NCBI GenBank assembly: GCA_032615215.1
Contig: CP128433.1
Span: 434,001 to 498,000, forward strand
Reading direction: 5' to 3'
DNA length: 64,000 nt
Source: Microbulbifer sp. MKSA007
Lineage (GTDB): Bacteria > Pseudomonadota > Gammaproteobacteria > Pseudomonadales > Cellvibrionaceae
Shown: positions 8,656 through 17,219 of the stretch, piece after piece
Layout of the letters: the number at the start of each line of letters is the position of its first letter
Position numbering within the stretch: the first letter of the stretch is position 1
Position numbers and translations under genes: made by a program
The notes under the pieces: model-generated
Databases searched by the model: none
Told to the model about the DNA's origin: nothing
What the model saw: only the letters and a program-made list of their open reading frames with translations

Positions 8656-9966
8656 TTGTTTTTCGATCGACCGGAATCCGGTGAGCTCGCAGTACTGGTA
8701 CACCTAGAACTCTCCGCCATCGACAGTCCCGACGACCCTCGTGAATTTGAGGAGTTGGCCCTATCTGCCGGAGCAGATCCTGTCAGTTTTATTTTCGGCC
8801 AGCGCGCCACTCCAGACCCAAAGACCTTTGTTGGCCGAGGTAAGTTGGAGGAGATTCGCCAGGTGGTCAAAGATCAGGAAGCCGCCTTGGTTATCTTTGA
8901 TCACATCCTGTCTCCGAGTCAGGAGCGCAATATTGAGCGCGAATTAAAGTGCCGGGTGCTGGATCGCACAGGACTTATTCTGGATATTTTTGCCCAGCGT
9001 GCGCGAACTCACGAGGGTAAGCTTCAGGTGGAATTGGCCCAGCTGCGCCATATGGCAACGCGGCTGGTGCGAGGTTGGACCCACCTGGAGAGGCAAAAGG
9101 GTGGTATCGGCTTGCGTGGGCCCGGAGAAACCCAGTTGGAGACAGACCGGCGATTGCTGCGCGCGCGCATAGACTCCATCGAGAAGCGGCTGGAAAAGGT
9201 ACGCCGCCAGCGGGAGCAGGGGCGCCGCGCGCGTTCCCGGGCAGAAATGGCCACCGTATCTCTGGTTGGCTACACCAATGCGGGCAAGTCGACCCTGTTT
9301 AATCGCCTGACCGATGCAGATGTCTATGTCAGGGACCAATTGTTTGCCACCCTCGACCCGACCATGCGCAGGGTTGAATTACCCAATGTTGGCGCCATGG
9401 TATTGGCTGATACGGTGGGATTTGTCTCTCACTTGCCGCATAAACTGGTAGAGGCATTCCGGGCAACCCTGGAAGAAGCCGCCAGTGCGACGTTGCTTCT
9501 ACATGTGGTGGACGCTGCGGCAGATGATCGGTTACACCTGATGGAAGAGGTGCAAACGGTTCTGGAGGAAATTGATGCTTCAGAACTGCCGCAACTGGTG
9601 GTTTATAACAAAATTGACCTGCTGGCAGATTTTGAACCGCGTATAGACCGGGATGATCAGGGTGTACCCCGGGCAGTTTGGCTCTCTGCGGTAACAGGCG
9701 CGGGTTGTGAACTTTTAATTGAGGCTATTGCCGAGCGCCTGGGCGAGCAAATGGTGCGCGGGCAACTGGTAGTGAAGCCTCATCAGTCCAGACTGCGAGC
9801 GCAGCTATTTGAAATTAATGCGGTACAGTCGGAAGTCTATCGCGACAATGGTGACTGCGAATTGCAAATATTATTGCCGCGTAGTGATTTCCAGCGTCTG
9901 CTGGCGCCACATATTGCTGGCAATGACGCGCCGGAATGGGTTTTGGAAGAACCCATTGCTGAGTAG
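8656..9966 (+). CDS. hflX: Ribosome-associated GTPase HflX
   Basis: GTPase that splits stalled ribosomes under heat or antibiotic stress. The N-terminal HflX domain contains FVGRGKLEEI and RTGLILDIFAQRARTHEGKL. A coiled region with RGPGETQLETDRR follows, then the G domain: G1 GYTNAGKST, G3 DTVGF and G4 NKID. No ATG fits the start. The TTG at 8656 gives FFDRPESGELAVLVHLE, matching the MFF/MFD start of known HflX proteins, and 436 residues. The frame continues upstream without homology. It lies between hfq and hflK, the conserved order. Confidence 0.95.
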   Translation: MFFDRPESGELAVLVHLELSAIDSPDDPREFEELALSAGADPVSFIFGQRATPDPKTFVGRGKLEEIRQVVKDQEAALVIFDHILSPSQERNIERELKCRVLDRTGLILDIFAQRARTHEGKLQVELAQLRHMATRLVRGWTHLERQKGGIGLRGPGETQLETDRRLLRARIDSIEKRLEKVRRQREQGRRARSRAEMATVSLVGYTNAGKSTLFNRLTDADVYVRDQLFATLDPTMRRVELPNVGAMVLADTVGFVSHLPHKLVEAFRATLEEAASATLLLHVVDAAADDRLHLMEEVQTVLEEIDASELPQLVVYNKIDLLADFEPRIDRDDQGVPRAVWLSAVTGAGCELLIEAIAERLGEQMVRGQLVVKPHQSRLRAQLFEINAVQSEVYRDNGDCELQILLPRSDFQRLLAPHIAGNDAPEWVLEEPIAE

Positions 9967-10152
9967 TTGTCGTATAAACATTGATTTTAAAATTCAGGTC
10001 ATATTGCGACCTTTAGTCGAATTTGTTCGGGGTTGGTCTCCGCAGACTGCCCACTTGCCTCAGGCTAGGGCCTGTCGGCAATATTTTGTCGGCAATGGAT
10101 GCTAGAATCCGCCGAAGTAAAAGATTAAGTGATCATAGTTGGAGTAAGTTAA

Positions 10153-11307
10153 ATGGCCTGGAATGAGCCGGGTGGTAACAATAAAGACCCCTGGGGTGGT
10201 GGCGGTAACCGCAATAACGGAGGCCCGCCCGATCTCGATGAACTACTGCGAAAAATTCAGCAGAAACTAGGTGGCCTGTTTGGTGGTGGTGGCAGCGGCA
10301 GCCCAAGTGGCGACTCTGTCAAATTTCCCTGGGTACTGGTTATTGGTCTCGCCGTATTGATTTATGGCGGCCTGGGGATTTACCAGGTCAACGCCAACGA
10401 ACAGGCGGTTGTTTTGCGCCTGGGCAAATACCACTCCACGGAATCTGCTGGCCTGCACTGGAATCCGCCGCTTATCGATAACGTCACCAAGGTCAATATG
10501 ACTGAGGTGCGTACCGAGCGCACTACCGGTCAGATGCTGACCGAAGACGCCAATATCGTAGAAGTGGTACTCACTGTGCAGTGGCAGGTTGGGGATGCTG
10601 AGTCTTTTGTACTGCGTGTTCGCGATCCGGTGAAGAGCTTGCAGGAAGCCACCGACAGCGCCCTTCGTCACGTGGTGGGCTCTCTCACTTTAAACGGTGT
10701 GATTTCCCAGAACCGGACCCAAGTATCTGCCGATACGCAGGAACGATTACAGGAATATCTGGACCTGTACCAGACCGGTATACGCATTGATGTGGTTAAC
10801 CTGACTGATGCTAAGGCGCCGCGCGAAGTGCAGGATGCGTTTGACGATGTAACCAAAGCCCGTGAGGACGAGGTGCGTCTGCAAAATGAAGCTCAGGCTG
10901 ATGCTAACCAGATAATCCCGGTTGCCCGCGGTCAGGCTCAGCGCATTATCGAAGAGGCCGAGGCATACAAAGCCCGCGTCATCGAGAGTGCCCGAGGTGA
11001 AGCTGTGCGCTTTGAGAAACTGCTGGCTGAATATGAGCGTGCCCCGGAAGTTACCCGCGAGCGTCTCTACCTGGATGCGGTACAGGACGTGATGGCCAAC
11101 ACCTCCAAGGTGATGGTGGATGTCGAGGGCGGCAATAACATGATGTACCTGCCACTAGATAAATTGGCACAAGGCGGCGCTGGAGCAGCGCGAGCAGCCC
11201 AAAGCCAGGACACCTCGCCTGTAATGATTGAGGAAGTCTATCAGCGTGTTATTGAGCGCCTTCGTCGGGATGACGCCAGCACCCGTCGCAGTCAGACTAT
11301 TCGCTAG
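10153..11307 (+). CDS. hflK: HflK, membrane-anchored regulator of FtsH
   Basis: SPFH/prohibitin-type protein that with HflC forms the periplasmic cage controlling the FtsH protease. The N-terminus is rich in Gly, Asn and Pro (about residues 1-55), typical of HflK. One transmembrane segment, FPWVLVIGLAVLIYGGLGIY, follows at about 57-76, then the SPFH domain (NANEQAVVLRLGKYH) and a charged helical region with EDEVRLQNEAQADAN. The 384 residues are normal. hflC follows 11 bp downstream with AGGAGGGG before its ATG. Confidence 0.96.
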   Translation: MAWNEPGGNNKDPWGGGGNRNNGGPPDLDELLRKIQQKLGGLFGGGGSGSPSGDSVKFPWVLVIGLAVLIYGGLGIYQVNANEQAVVLRLGKYHSTESAGLHWNPPLIDNVTKVNMTEVRTERTTGQMLTEDANIVEVVLTVQWQVGDAESFVLRVRDPVKSLQEATDSALRHVVGSLTLNGVISQNRTQVSADTQERLQEYLDLYQTGIRIDVVNLTDAKAPREVQDAFDDVTKAREDEVRLQNEAQADANQIIPVARGQAQRIIEEAEAYKARVIESARGEAVRFEKLLAEYERAPEVTRERLYLDAVQDVMANTSKVMVDVEGGNNMMYLPLDKLAQGGAGAARAAQSQDTSPVMIEEVYQRVIERLRRDDASTRRSQTIR

Positions 11308-11318
11308 GAGGGGATGAT

Positions 11319-12191
11319 ATGAATAACAAAACACTGGGTATCATTGTTGTCATCCTGGTTGGAGTACTGGTACTTTCTTCCAGCGCCTTTGTAGTGAAAG
11401 AGACTGAAAAAGCCGTGTTACTGCGCTTTGGTGAGCTGGTGCGCACCTACACCGAGCCGGGTCTCTACTTCAAAATCCCTTTTGCGGAAAGGTTGCGCAA
11501 GTTTGATGCGCGTATTCAGACGGTGGATTCCAGCCCCGTTCGTATGCTCAACAGTGAAAACAAATTCATGATGGTTGATTCGTATGCCAAATATCGAATC
11601 TCTGATGTGGATAAGTTTTATATCGCCACTCGTGGTGACGATCGCAATGCGGTGCGCCTGCTGTCGGAGCGGATCAATGATCAGCTCCGGAACGAGTTTG
11701 GTGTGCGCGATCTGCATGAGGTAGTCAGTGGCGAGCGCGATGAGTTGATGGCGGAGATCACCAAGAACCTGAATAAGGTGGCTCAGGATGACCTGGGAGT
11801 GCATGTGATTGATGTGCGCGTCAAGCGGATTGACCTGCCACCGGAAGTCTCCGAGTCTGTGTTCCAGCGTATGCGCGCTGGCCGTGAGCTGGAGGCGCGG
11901 GATCATCGCGCCAAGGGTCAGGAGGCCAGTGAGCGTATCAAGGCTAATGCCAATCGCCAAAGAGTGGTGATTGAGTCTGAGGCCTACCGCCAGGCGGAAG
12001 AGTTACGCGGTGCGGGTGATGCAGAGGCGGCAGCTATTTACGCTGCGGCCTACAGCAAGAATCCGGAGTTTTACCGCTTTACCCGCAGTCTGCAGGCTTA
12101 TAAGGAGTCCTTCCGGAGCAAGTCAGATATGCTGCTGGTCGATCCAGATAGCGAATTCTTCCGCTACCTGAAAGACCCGAAAGGAGAGTAG
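11319..12191 (+). CDS. hflC: HflC, membrane-anchored regulator of FtsH
   Basis: Partner of HflK in the FtsH-HflKC complex. One N-terminal membrane anchor (IIVVILVGVLVLSSSAFVV) is followed by the SPFH domain (ETEKAVLLRFGELVRTY, EPGLYFKIPF) and the helical region RAGRELEARDHRAKGQEASE with IKANANRQRVVIESEA after it. The 290 residues match the family. It is translated from the same transcript as hflK, judging by spacing. In Pseudomonas a small DUF2065 gene follows hflC. Here that gene is absent and hairpins lie in its place. Confidence 0.96.
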   Translation: MNNKTLGIIVVILVGVLVLSSSAFVVKETEKAVLLRFGELVRTYTEPGLYFKIPFAERLRKFDARIQTVDSSPVRMLNSENKFMMVDSYAKYRISDVDKFYIATRGDDRNAVRLLSERINDQLRNEFGVRDLHEVVSGERDELMAEITKNLNKVAQDDLGVHVIDVRVKRIDLPPEVSESVFQRMRAGRELEARDHRAKGQEASERIKANANRQRVVIESEAYRQAEELRGAGDAEAAAIYAAAYSKNPEFYRFTRSLQAYKESFRSKSDMLLVDPDSEFFRYLKDPKGE

Positions 12192-12207
12192 GGCTGAAAA
12201 TGCTGTG

Positions 12208-12283
12208 TAGCACTGGGCAACTGGTGCTATAGGCGCCGGGTTAGATTCGATAACCCTACCTTCCTGTTAGCACTTGATGCTAA
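12208..12283 (+). other. Three tandem hairpins after hflC
   Basis: Three stem-loops follow one another directly after the hflC stop. First, TAGCAC (12208-12213) pairs with GTGCTA (12224-12229). Second, GGGTTA (12238-12243) pairs with TAACCC (12251-12256). Third, TTAGCA (12267-12272) pairs with TGCTAA (12278-12283). All stems are perfect over 6 bp, and none is followed by a T run. They precede the true terminator at 12293. They could stabilise the hflKC mRNA 3' end or come from a small structured RNA. No function can be assigned from sequence. Confidence 0.5.
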
Positions 12284-12292
12284 AATCACGCA

Positions 12293-12316
12293 AACCGGGC
12301 CCAGCCCGGTTTTTTT
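12293..12316 (+). terminator. Rho-independent terminator after hflKC
   Basis: Perfect 8-bp stem AACCGGGC (12293-12300), loop CCA, GCCCGGTT (12304-12311), running into a stretch of seven T (12310-12316). This is a textbook intrinsic terminator ending the hfq-hflX-hflK-hflC transcription unit before hisZ. Confidence 0.85.
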
Positions 12317-12390
12317 GTGGGAAGTGCTGCGGCTCGTTTGTGGCAAGCGCTGTGGCACCGCAATTTCTTCGCTGACGAATTCATTTCATC

Positions 12391-13584
12391 ATGACTCAAG
12401 CCGATCGCTGGATGTTACCGGATGGCATTGCAGAAATTCTGCCTGCGGATGCCGTGCAATTGGAGACTCTGCGCCGCCAACTACTGGACCTCTACCACTG
12501 TTGGGGGTACGAGTTGGTGATACCGCCGATGTTGGAATTCACCGAGTCCCTCCTGATTGGGATGGGCCATGATGTAGATCTGAGCACCTTTAAGGTCACC
12601 GACCAGATATCTGGTCGCACTTTGGGTATACGCGCGGATATGACTCCGCAGACTGCCCGGATCGATGCCCACAGCTTTCCCCGCAGAGGCGCTAACCGCC
12701 TCTGCTATGCCGGTCAGGTGGTGTACACCAAGCCGCGAACCCCGATGGGTTCGCGAGCGCCGATACAGGTTGGTGCCGAACTGTTTGGTGTGGACAACCT
12801 CGGTGCAGACCTCGAGGTGATCTCGCTGATGCTGCAAAGCCTTCAGGTAGCGGGTGTCAGCCAAGTGCACCTGGACCTGGGCCACGTCGCGATTTACCAG
12901 AGTCTGGTTGAAGCGGCGGGCCTCAATGACGAGCAGCGCAGCGCCCTGTTGGCAATGTTACAGAGCAAGGCGACTGCTGATCTGTGCGAGTGGGTCGAGG
13001 AGAATGTTGGCGACCAGAAGGCTGCCGAGTGGCTGAAGGCACTCCCGGGGCTGGTTGGGGGACGGGAATGCCTGGATAAGGCTCGTGAACTCTTTTCTGG
13101 AGCCCCGCAAAATTTGTTGGCGGCAGTCTCCGATTTGAGGCAGGTAGCTGAGGCTCTGAATGAGCGTTATCCAGAGGTGACACTGTTCTTCGATTTGAGT
13201 GAAGTACGCGGCTACGACTATGAAACAGGTCTGGTATTCGCCGCCTACACACCGGGCCACGGCCAGGCATTGGCCAACGGTGGACGCTACAACGGTATCG
13301 GAGCCGTGTTTGGGCGCGATCGCCCAGCAACAGGCTTCAGTAGTGACCTGGTGGCATTGAGTAATCTGGGCAGCGCCGCCGTTGAAGAGGGCGCTGCGAT
13401 ACTGGCGCCAGATGTCAGAGGCTCCCAGGGCGCTGAACTGTGGAAGGCGATTCACGAGCTGCGGGCTCAAGGCGAAGTGGTCATCACAGCTCTCGCTGGT
13501 GGTGCCGATAGTGAACTGGATTCCCGCTGTGACCGCGAGTTGGTTGCTGAGGGTGATTCGTGGGTAGTAAAACCACGAGACTGA
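12391..13584 (+). CDS. hisZ: ATP phosphoribosyltransferase regulatory subunit
   Basis: Class II aminoacyl-tRNA synthetase-like protein without aminoacylation activity, which binds short-form HisG and gives it histidine feedback control. Seen: RWMLPDGIAEILP start, HisRS-like motif 2 region (GIRADMTPQTARIDA), YAGQVVYTKPR, and YDYETGLVFAAYTPG with NGGRYNGIG after it. The 397 residues suit HisZ and are shorter than HisRS, because the anticodon-binding domain is missing. The location between hflC and purA matches Pseudomonas. The presence of hisZ implies a short-form HisG elsewhere in the genome. Confidence 0.93.
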   Translation: MTQADRWMLPDGIAEILPADAVQLETLRRQLLDLYHCWGYELVIPPMLEFTESLLIGMGHDVDLSTFKVTDQISGRTLGIRADMTPQTARIDAHSFPRRGANRLCYAGQVVYTKPRTPMGSRAPIQVGAELFGVDNLGADLEVISLMLQSLQVAGVSQVHLDLGHVAIYQSLVEAAGLNDEQRSALLAMLQSKATADLCEWVEENVGDQKAAEWLKALPGLVGGRECLDKARELFSGAPQNLLAAVSDLRQVAEALNERYPEVTLFFDLSEVRGYDYETGLVFAAYTPGHGQALANGGRYNGIGAVFGRDRPATGFSSDLVALSNLGSAAVEEGAAILAPDVRGSQGAELWKAIHELRAQGEVVITALAGGADSELDSRCDRELVAEGDSWVVKPRD

Positions 13585-13696
13585 TTTTTCGGGCGCAGTG
13601 GATGTGCCTATTATCGCGCGGGCCTACCCGCAGACATCCATTTATGTGGGGCCCCGGCTCCCGCAGAGAAAAACCTGAGTTTAGAGATTTATACAG

Positions 13697-15019
13697 ATGG
13701 GCAAGAACGTAGTAGTACTAGGTACCCAGTGGGGCGATGAGGGCAAGGGCAAGATTGTCGATTTGCTAACCGAGAAGGTCTCGCTAGTAGTGCGTTTCCA
13801 GGGTGGTCACAATGCGGGCCACACCCTGGTTATCGATGGCGAAAAAACCGTACTGCACCTGATTCCCTCCGGTATCCTGCGCCCCAGCGTAACCTGCTTG
13901 ATCGGTAATGGTGTGGTGCTCTCCCCGGAGGCGCTGCTGAAAGAGATGGCTGAGCTGGAAGAGCGCGAAGTTCCTGTGCGCGAGCGCCTGCGTCTTTCCC
14001 CGGCGTGTCCGCTGATCTTGCCTGTGCATGTTGCCCTCGACCAGGCCCGTGAAAAAGCACGCGGCGCCAAAGCGATCGGTACTACAGGTCGCGGTATTGG
14101 TCCCGCTTACGAAGATAAAGTTGCTCGTCGCGGTCTTCGTCTGGGTGATCTGTGCAACTGGGATAACTTCTGCCACCAGCTGAAAGAGCTGATTGATTAC
14201 CACAACTTCGCCCTGACTGAATACTACAAAGTTGACCCGGTCAGTTATGAGGACACCGTTGAGCAGGCCAAGATCTGGCGTGAGCAACTGGTGCCGATGA
14301 TCACCGACGTTGCCGACCACCTGCACAAAGCGCGCGAGAACGGAGAGCATATCCTGTTCGAAGGCGCCCAGGGTTCCCTGCTGGATATTGACCACGGTAC
14401 CTACCCGTTCGTAACCTCCTCTAATACCACTGCTGGCGGTACCGCTACTGGTTCTGGTTTTGGTCCTCTGTACCTGGATTATGTATTGGGCATTACCAAG
14501 GCCTACACCACCCGCGTTGGCGGTGGCCCATTCCCTACCGAGCTGGACTGCGAAGTTGGTCGTCACCTGGGTGAAAAAGGTCACGAGTTTGGCGCTACTA
14601 CTGGCCGCCAGCGCCGCACCGGTTGGTTTGACGCTGTTGCTGTGCGCCACGCGATCCGAATCAACAGTATTTCTGGCCTGTGCCTGACCAAACTGGATGT
14701 TCTCGATGGCCTCAAGGAGGTAAAGGTTTGTGTGGGCTACCGCAACAGCGCTGGTGAAGAAGTCCCAGTACCATTTGATGCGGCAGGTTGGGAAGGTGTC
14801 GAGCCGGTTTATGAGTCTATGCCCGGTTGGACAGAGAACACTGTCGGTGTGCGTCGTGAAGCGGATTTGCCGGCCAATGCACGCGCCTATATTGCTCGAA
14901 TCGAAGAGCTGGTGGGCGCTCCGGTAGACATTGTTTCTACAGGCCCCGATCGCAACGAAACTATTGTTCGCGAATCTTCCGCTTTGTGCGAAATGGGTAT
15001 TCACAACGCTAGCGTTTAA
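13697..15019 (+). CDS. purA: Adenylosuccinate synthetase
   Basis: GTP-dependent enzyme joining IMP and aspartate to adenylosuccinate, the first committed step to AMP. Seen: VVVLGTQWGDEGKGKIVD at the N-terminus, FQGGHNAGHT, TTGRGIGPAYEDK, and GATTGRQRRTGWFDAVA toward the C-terminus. The 440 residues are slightly longer than E. coli PurA (432). No clear ribosome binding site precedes the ATG at 13697. A 406-codon open frame on the opposite strand is a codon-bias shadow. Confidence 0.97.
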   Translation: MGKNVVVLGTQWGDEGKGKIVDLLTEKVSLVVRFQGGHNAGHTLVIDGEKTVLHLIPSGILRPSVTCLIGNGVVLSPEALLKEMAELEEREVPVRERLRLSPACPLILPVHVALDQAREKARGAKAIGTTGRGIGPAYEDKVARRGLRLGDLCNWDNFCHQLKELIDYHNFALTEYYKVDPVSYEDTVEQAKIWREQLVPMITDVADHLHKARENGEHILFEGAQGSLLDIDHGTYPFVTSSNTTAGGTATGSGFGPLYLDYVLGITKAYTTRVGGGPFPTELDCEVGRHLGEKGHEFGATTGRQRRTGWFDAVAVRHAIRINSISGLCLTKLDVLDGLKEVKVCVGYRNSAGEEVPVPFDAAGWEGVEPVYESMPGWTENTVGVRREADLPANARAYIARIEELVGAPVDIVSTGPDRNETIVRESSALCEMGIHNASV

Positions 15020-15160
15020 GCCCTGACCGCCCGGTTGTGAATGTGCAGTCTGGTGATGGCCTTGCTATTTTAAGTGAGGCCTCTGATCATTAGACCTGTT
15101 CCAAGTTATTGGTCGTGCACTACACGCAGGCTTATGACCTGAATTTAACCGGGCTAATTT

Positions 15161-15814
15161 ATGTCATCTTCTGTTTCCGTTGCCAGTCGTTACAGTTTTG
15201 CTGAAGAGATCGCCAATAGTGTGACACATGGTGTTGGAGCTCTTCTGGCGATTGCCGGTCTGGGTGTATTGACCGGATTTGCTGCCCTGCGCGGGGACGC
15301 CTGGCATATTGTCAGCTCCAGCGTTTATGCCTCCACCCTGATACTCTGTTTCCTAGCCTCCACGCTGTACCACGCAGTCAGCCATATCGGCGCCAAAGCG
15401 ATACTGCGGACCCTGGACCACTCGTCAATCTTTCTATTGATTGCTGGAACCTATACTCCCTTCACCCTGGTTACCCTGAGGGGCCCTTGGGGTTGGTGGC
15501 TGTTCGGTATTATTTGGGGGCTCGCGCTGATCGGATTGATTATTCAGTTCACTCCGCTGAAGAAGATTCGAGCTCTGTCTATCACTCTCAGTGCCTTGAT
15601 GGGATGGGTCGTGGTGGCTGCTATCAAGCCGCTGTCGGATAGCCTAGAAACTGGCGGTTTGTGGCTGTTAGTTCTCGGTGGTCTCTGCTACACCGGCGGA
15701 ATCGCTTTTTACCTCTGGCGCAGCCTGCGCTTCCACCATGCAATTTGGCATCTCTTTGTGCTGGCGGGCGGTATATTGCACTTCTTTGCGGTGCTGTTTT
15801 ACGTCATTCCCTAA
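15161..15814 (+). CDS. Hemolysin III / PAQR-family membrane protein (YqfA-like)
   Basis: Integral inner-membrane protein of the hemolysin III (PAQR-related) family, 217 residues. It starts with the family signature YSFAEEIANSVTHGVGALLA and has about seven hydrophobic segments. The conserved histidines of the putative metal site are visible in STLYHAVSHIG, LDHSSIFLLIAGTYTPF and FHHAIWHLFVLAGGILHFFA. Despite the name, haemolysis is not established for most members. The E. coli homologue YqfA has only an indirectly inferred membrane-homeostasis role. It stands alone between purA and the transglycosylase gene. Confidence 0.88.
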   Translation: MSSSVSVASRYSFAEEIANSVTHGVGALLAIAGLGVLTGFAALRGDAWHIVSSSVYASTLILCFLASTLYHAVSHIGAKAILRTLDHSSIFLLIAGTYTPFTLVTLRGPWGWWLFGIIWGLALIGLIIQFTPLKKIRALSITLSALMGWVVVAAIKPLSDSLETGGLWLLVLGGLCYTGGIAFYLWRSLRFHHAIWHLFVLAGGILHFFAVLFYVIP

Positions 15815-15834
15815 TCTTCCCGTTTTGCGGCGGA

Positions 15835-15853
15835 GCTCACCCTAAAGGTGAGC
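15835..15853 (+). other. Perfect 7-bp hairpin after the hemolysin III gene
   Basis: GCTCACC (15835-15841), loop CTAAA, GGTGAGC (15847-15853), starting 20 bases past the stop. It is not followed by a T run, so it is at best a weak or Rho-aided terminator, or a 3'-end stabiliser. Confidence 0.45.
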
Positions 15854-15991
15854 AGCACGAACTTTCCTCTCATGTGACTGTCCAGTTTAATAGTGGGTGG
15901 GAAGTTCAACGGTTACCAGCCAATCCACCTTTCGGATAAGAGTGGCTCGTTCTACCCTTGAGCGAGCAAAAGTTGTGTCGAAGGTAACTCC

Positions 15992-17212
15992 ATGCCCAAA
16001 TTGCAATGGTTTCAATATCTGTCTGCCATCCTCGTGATAAGCGCAGTTCTCCTGGCTTCCAATACCCATGCACAAGAGAAAGCCGATCCGGCCTTCGAAC
16101 AATGGGTAAAGGAGTTCCGCAAAACCGCGATTAAGAGTGGAATCTCTGCGGAGGTTTACGACCAAGCTTTTAAAGGAATCACTTCTCCAGACCAATGGGT
16201 TCTGGATCGTGCAGCCTATCAGCCTGAATTCAAAGCGCCGGTGTGGCAATACTTTGATAACCGGGTGCAAAAGAGAGCGATTGAGCGAGGCAAGCGGGAA
16301 AAGGAGAAAATGAAGCCCTGGCTGGATAAGATCCAGAAACGCTTTGGGGTGGACCCCAATATCCTGCTGGCGATCTGGTCTGTGGAGTCCAGCTTTGGAG
16401 GCATCCTCGGCAACGATAAGGTAATGCGCAGTGTCATTCGCTCCCTGGCAACACTGGCCTATGCGGATCCCCAGCGCAAAAAGTTTGGCCGACAGCAGTT
16501 GCTGGCTGCACTAAAAATCTTGCAGGCCGGTGATATTGAGGGCCAGCACCTATTGGGCTCGTGGGCCGGAGCTATGGGGCATACTCAATTTATCCCTACC
16601 AGCTACCAAGCCTATGCGGTGGATATCGATGGTGATGGTAAACGGGATATTTGGAATTCTATTCCGGATGCACTCGCTACCGCTGCCAATTTGCTATCCA
16701 GTAATGGCTGGCAGCGAGGTAAACCCTGGGGGTATGAGGTCAATATACCCGCTCGTAAAATGCCTGCAGGGAAAATGTCGGTAGCCGAATGGGAGAAGCT
16801 CGGTGTCACACGCGCCAATGGGGAGCCCTTTCCCAGCAAGAAAGCCATTGCCGAATTAAAGTTACCAGACGGCCGCAATGGCCCGGCATTTTTAGTGTTC
16901 AAGAACTTCTTTGTTCTCAAGCGTTACAACAATTCAGATCGCTATGCGATAGCTATAGGCCTGTTGGCAGACCGGATTGGCGGCGGTGCGCCTTTGGTAA
17001 ATGATTGGAAGCGCCCATTTACTCCACTGGATAGTGTTCAAGTGGAAGAGTTGCAGAAGTTTCTCAAACAAAAAGGGTTTTACACCGGAGAAATTGATGG
17101 CAAGGCAGGTCCGGGTACCCGCAAAGCGGTGAGTGAATTTGAAAAGAGTGCCGGCGTTGAAGTTCAGGGTTACCCGAGCAAGGAAGTCCTGGAGTTGTTG
17201 AAGAAACAATAG
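15992..17212 (+). CDS. Soluble lytic murein transglycosylase, MltB/SltB family, with peptidoglycan-binding domain
   Basis: Cleaves peptidoglycan glycan strands with formation of 1,6-anhydroMurNAc (GH103 type). A signal peptide (YLSAILVISAVLLASNTHAQ) ends without a lipobox cysteine, so the enzyme should be free in the periplasm, unlike E. coli MltB. The SLT_2 domain spans about residues 30-330, with the catalytic Glu in IWSVESSFGGI and the family segments SWAGAMGHTQFIPTSY and DIDGDGKRDIWNS. A PG_binding_1 domain closes the protein (VQVEELQKFLKQKGFY, DGKAGPGTRKAV). It converges with the aspartoacylase-like gene at only 7 bp. Confidence 0.92.
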   Translation: MPKLQWFQYLSAILVISAVLLASNTHAQEKADPAFEQWVKEFRKTAIKSGISAEVYDQAFKGITSPDQWVLDRAAYQPEFKAPVWQYFDNRVQKRAIERGKREKEKMKPWLDKIQKRFGVDPNILLAIWSVESSFGGILGNDKVMRSVIRSLATLAYADPQRKKFGRQQLLAALKILQAGDIEGQHLLGSWAGAMGHTQFIPTSYQAYAVDIDGDGKRDIWNSIPDALATAANLLSSNGWQRGKPWGYEVNIPARKMPAGKMSVAEWEKLGVTRANGEPFPSKKAIAELKLPDGRNGPAFLVFKNFFVLKRYNNSDRYAIAIGLLADRIGGGAPLVNDWKRPFTPLDSVQVEELQKFLKQKGFYTGEIDGKAGPGTRKAVSEFEKSAGVEVQGYPSKEVLELLKKQ

Positions 17213-17219
17213 AGACTCC

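Noticed and set aside
13784..15004. 406-codon open frame on the minus strand opposite purA
   Set aside because: It mirrors purA exactly, has no family features and is explained by the codon bias of the strongly coding plus strand.
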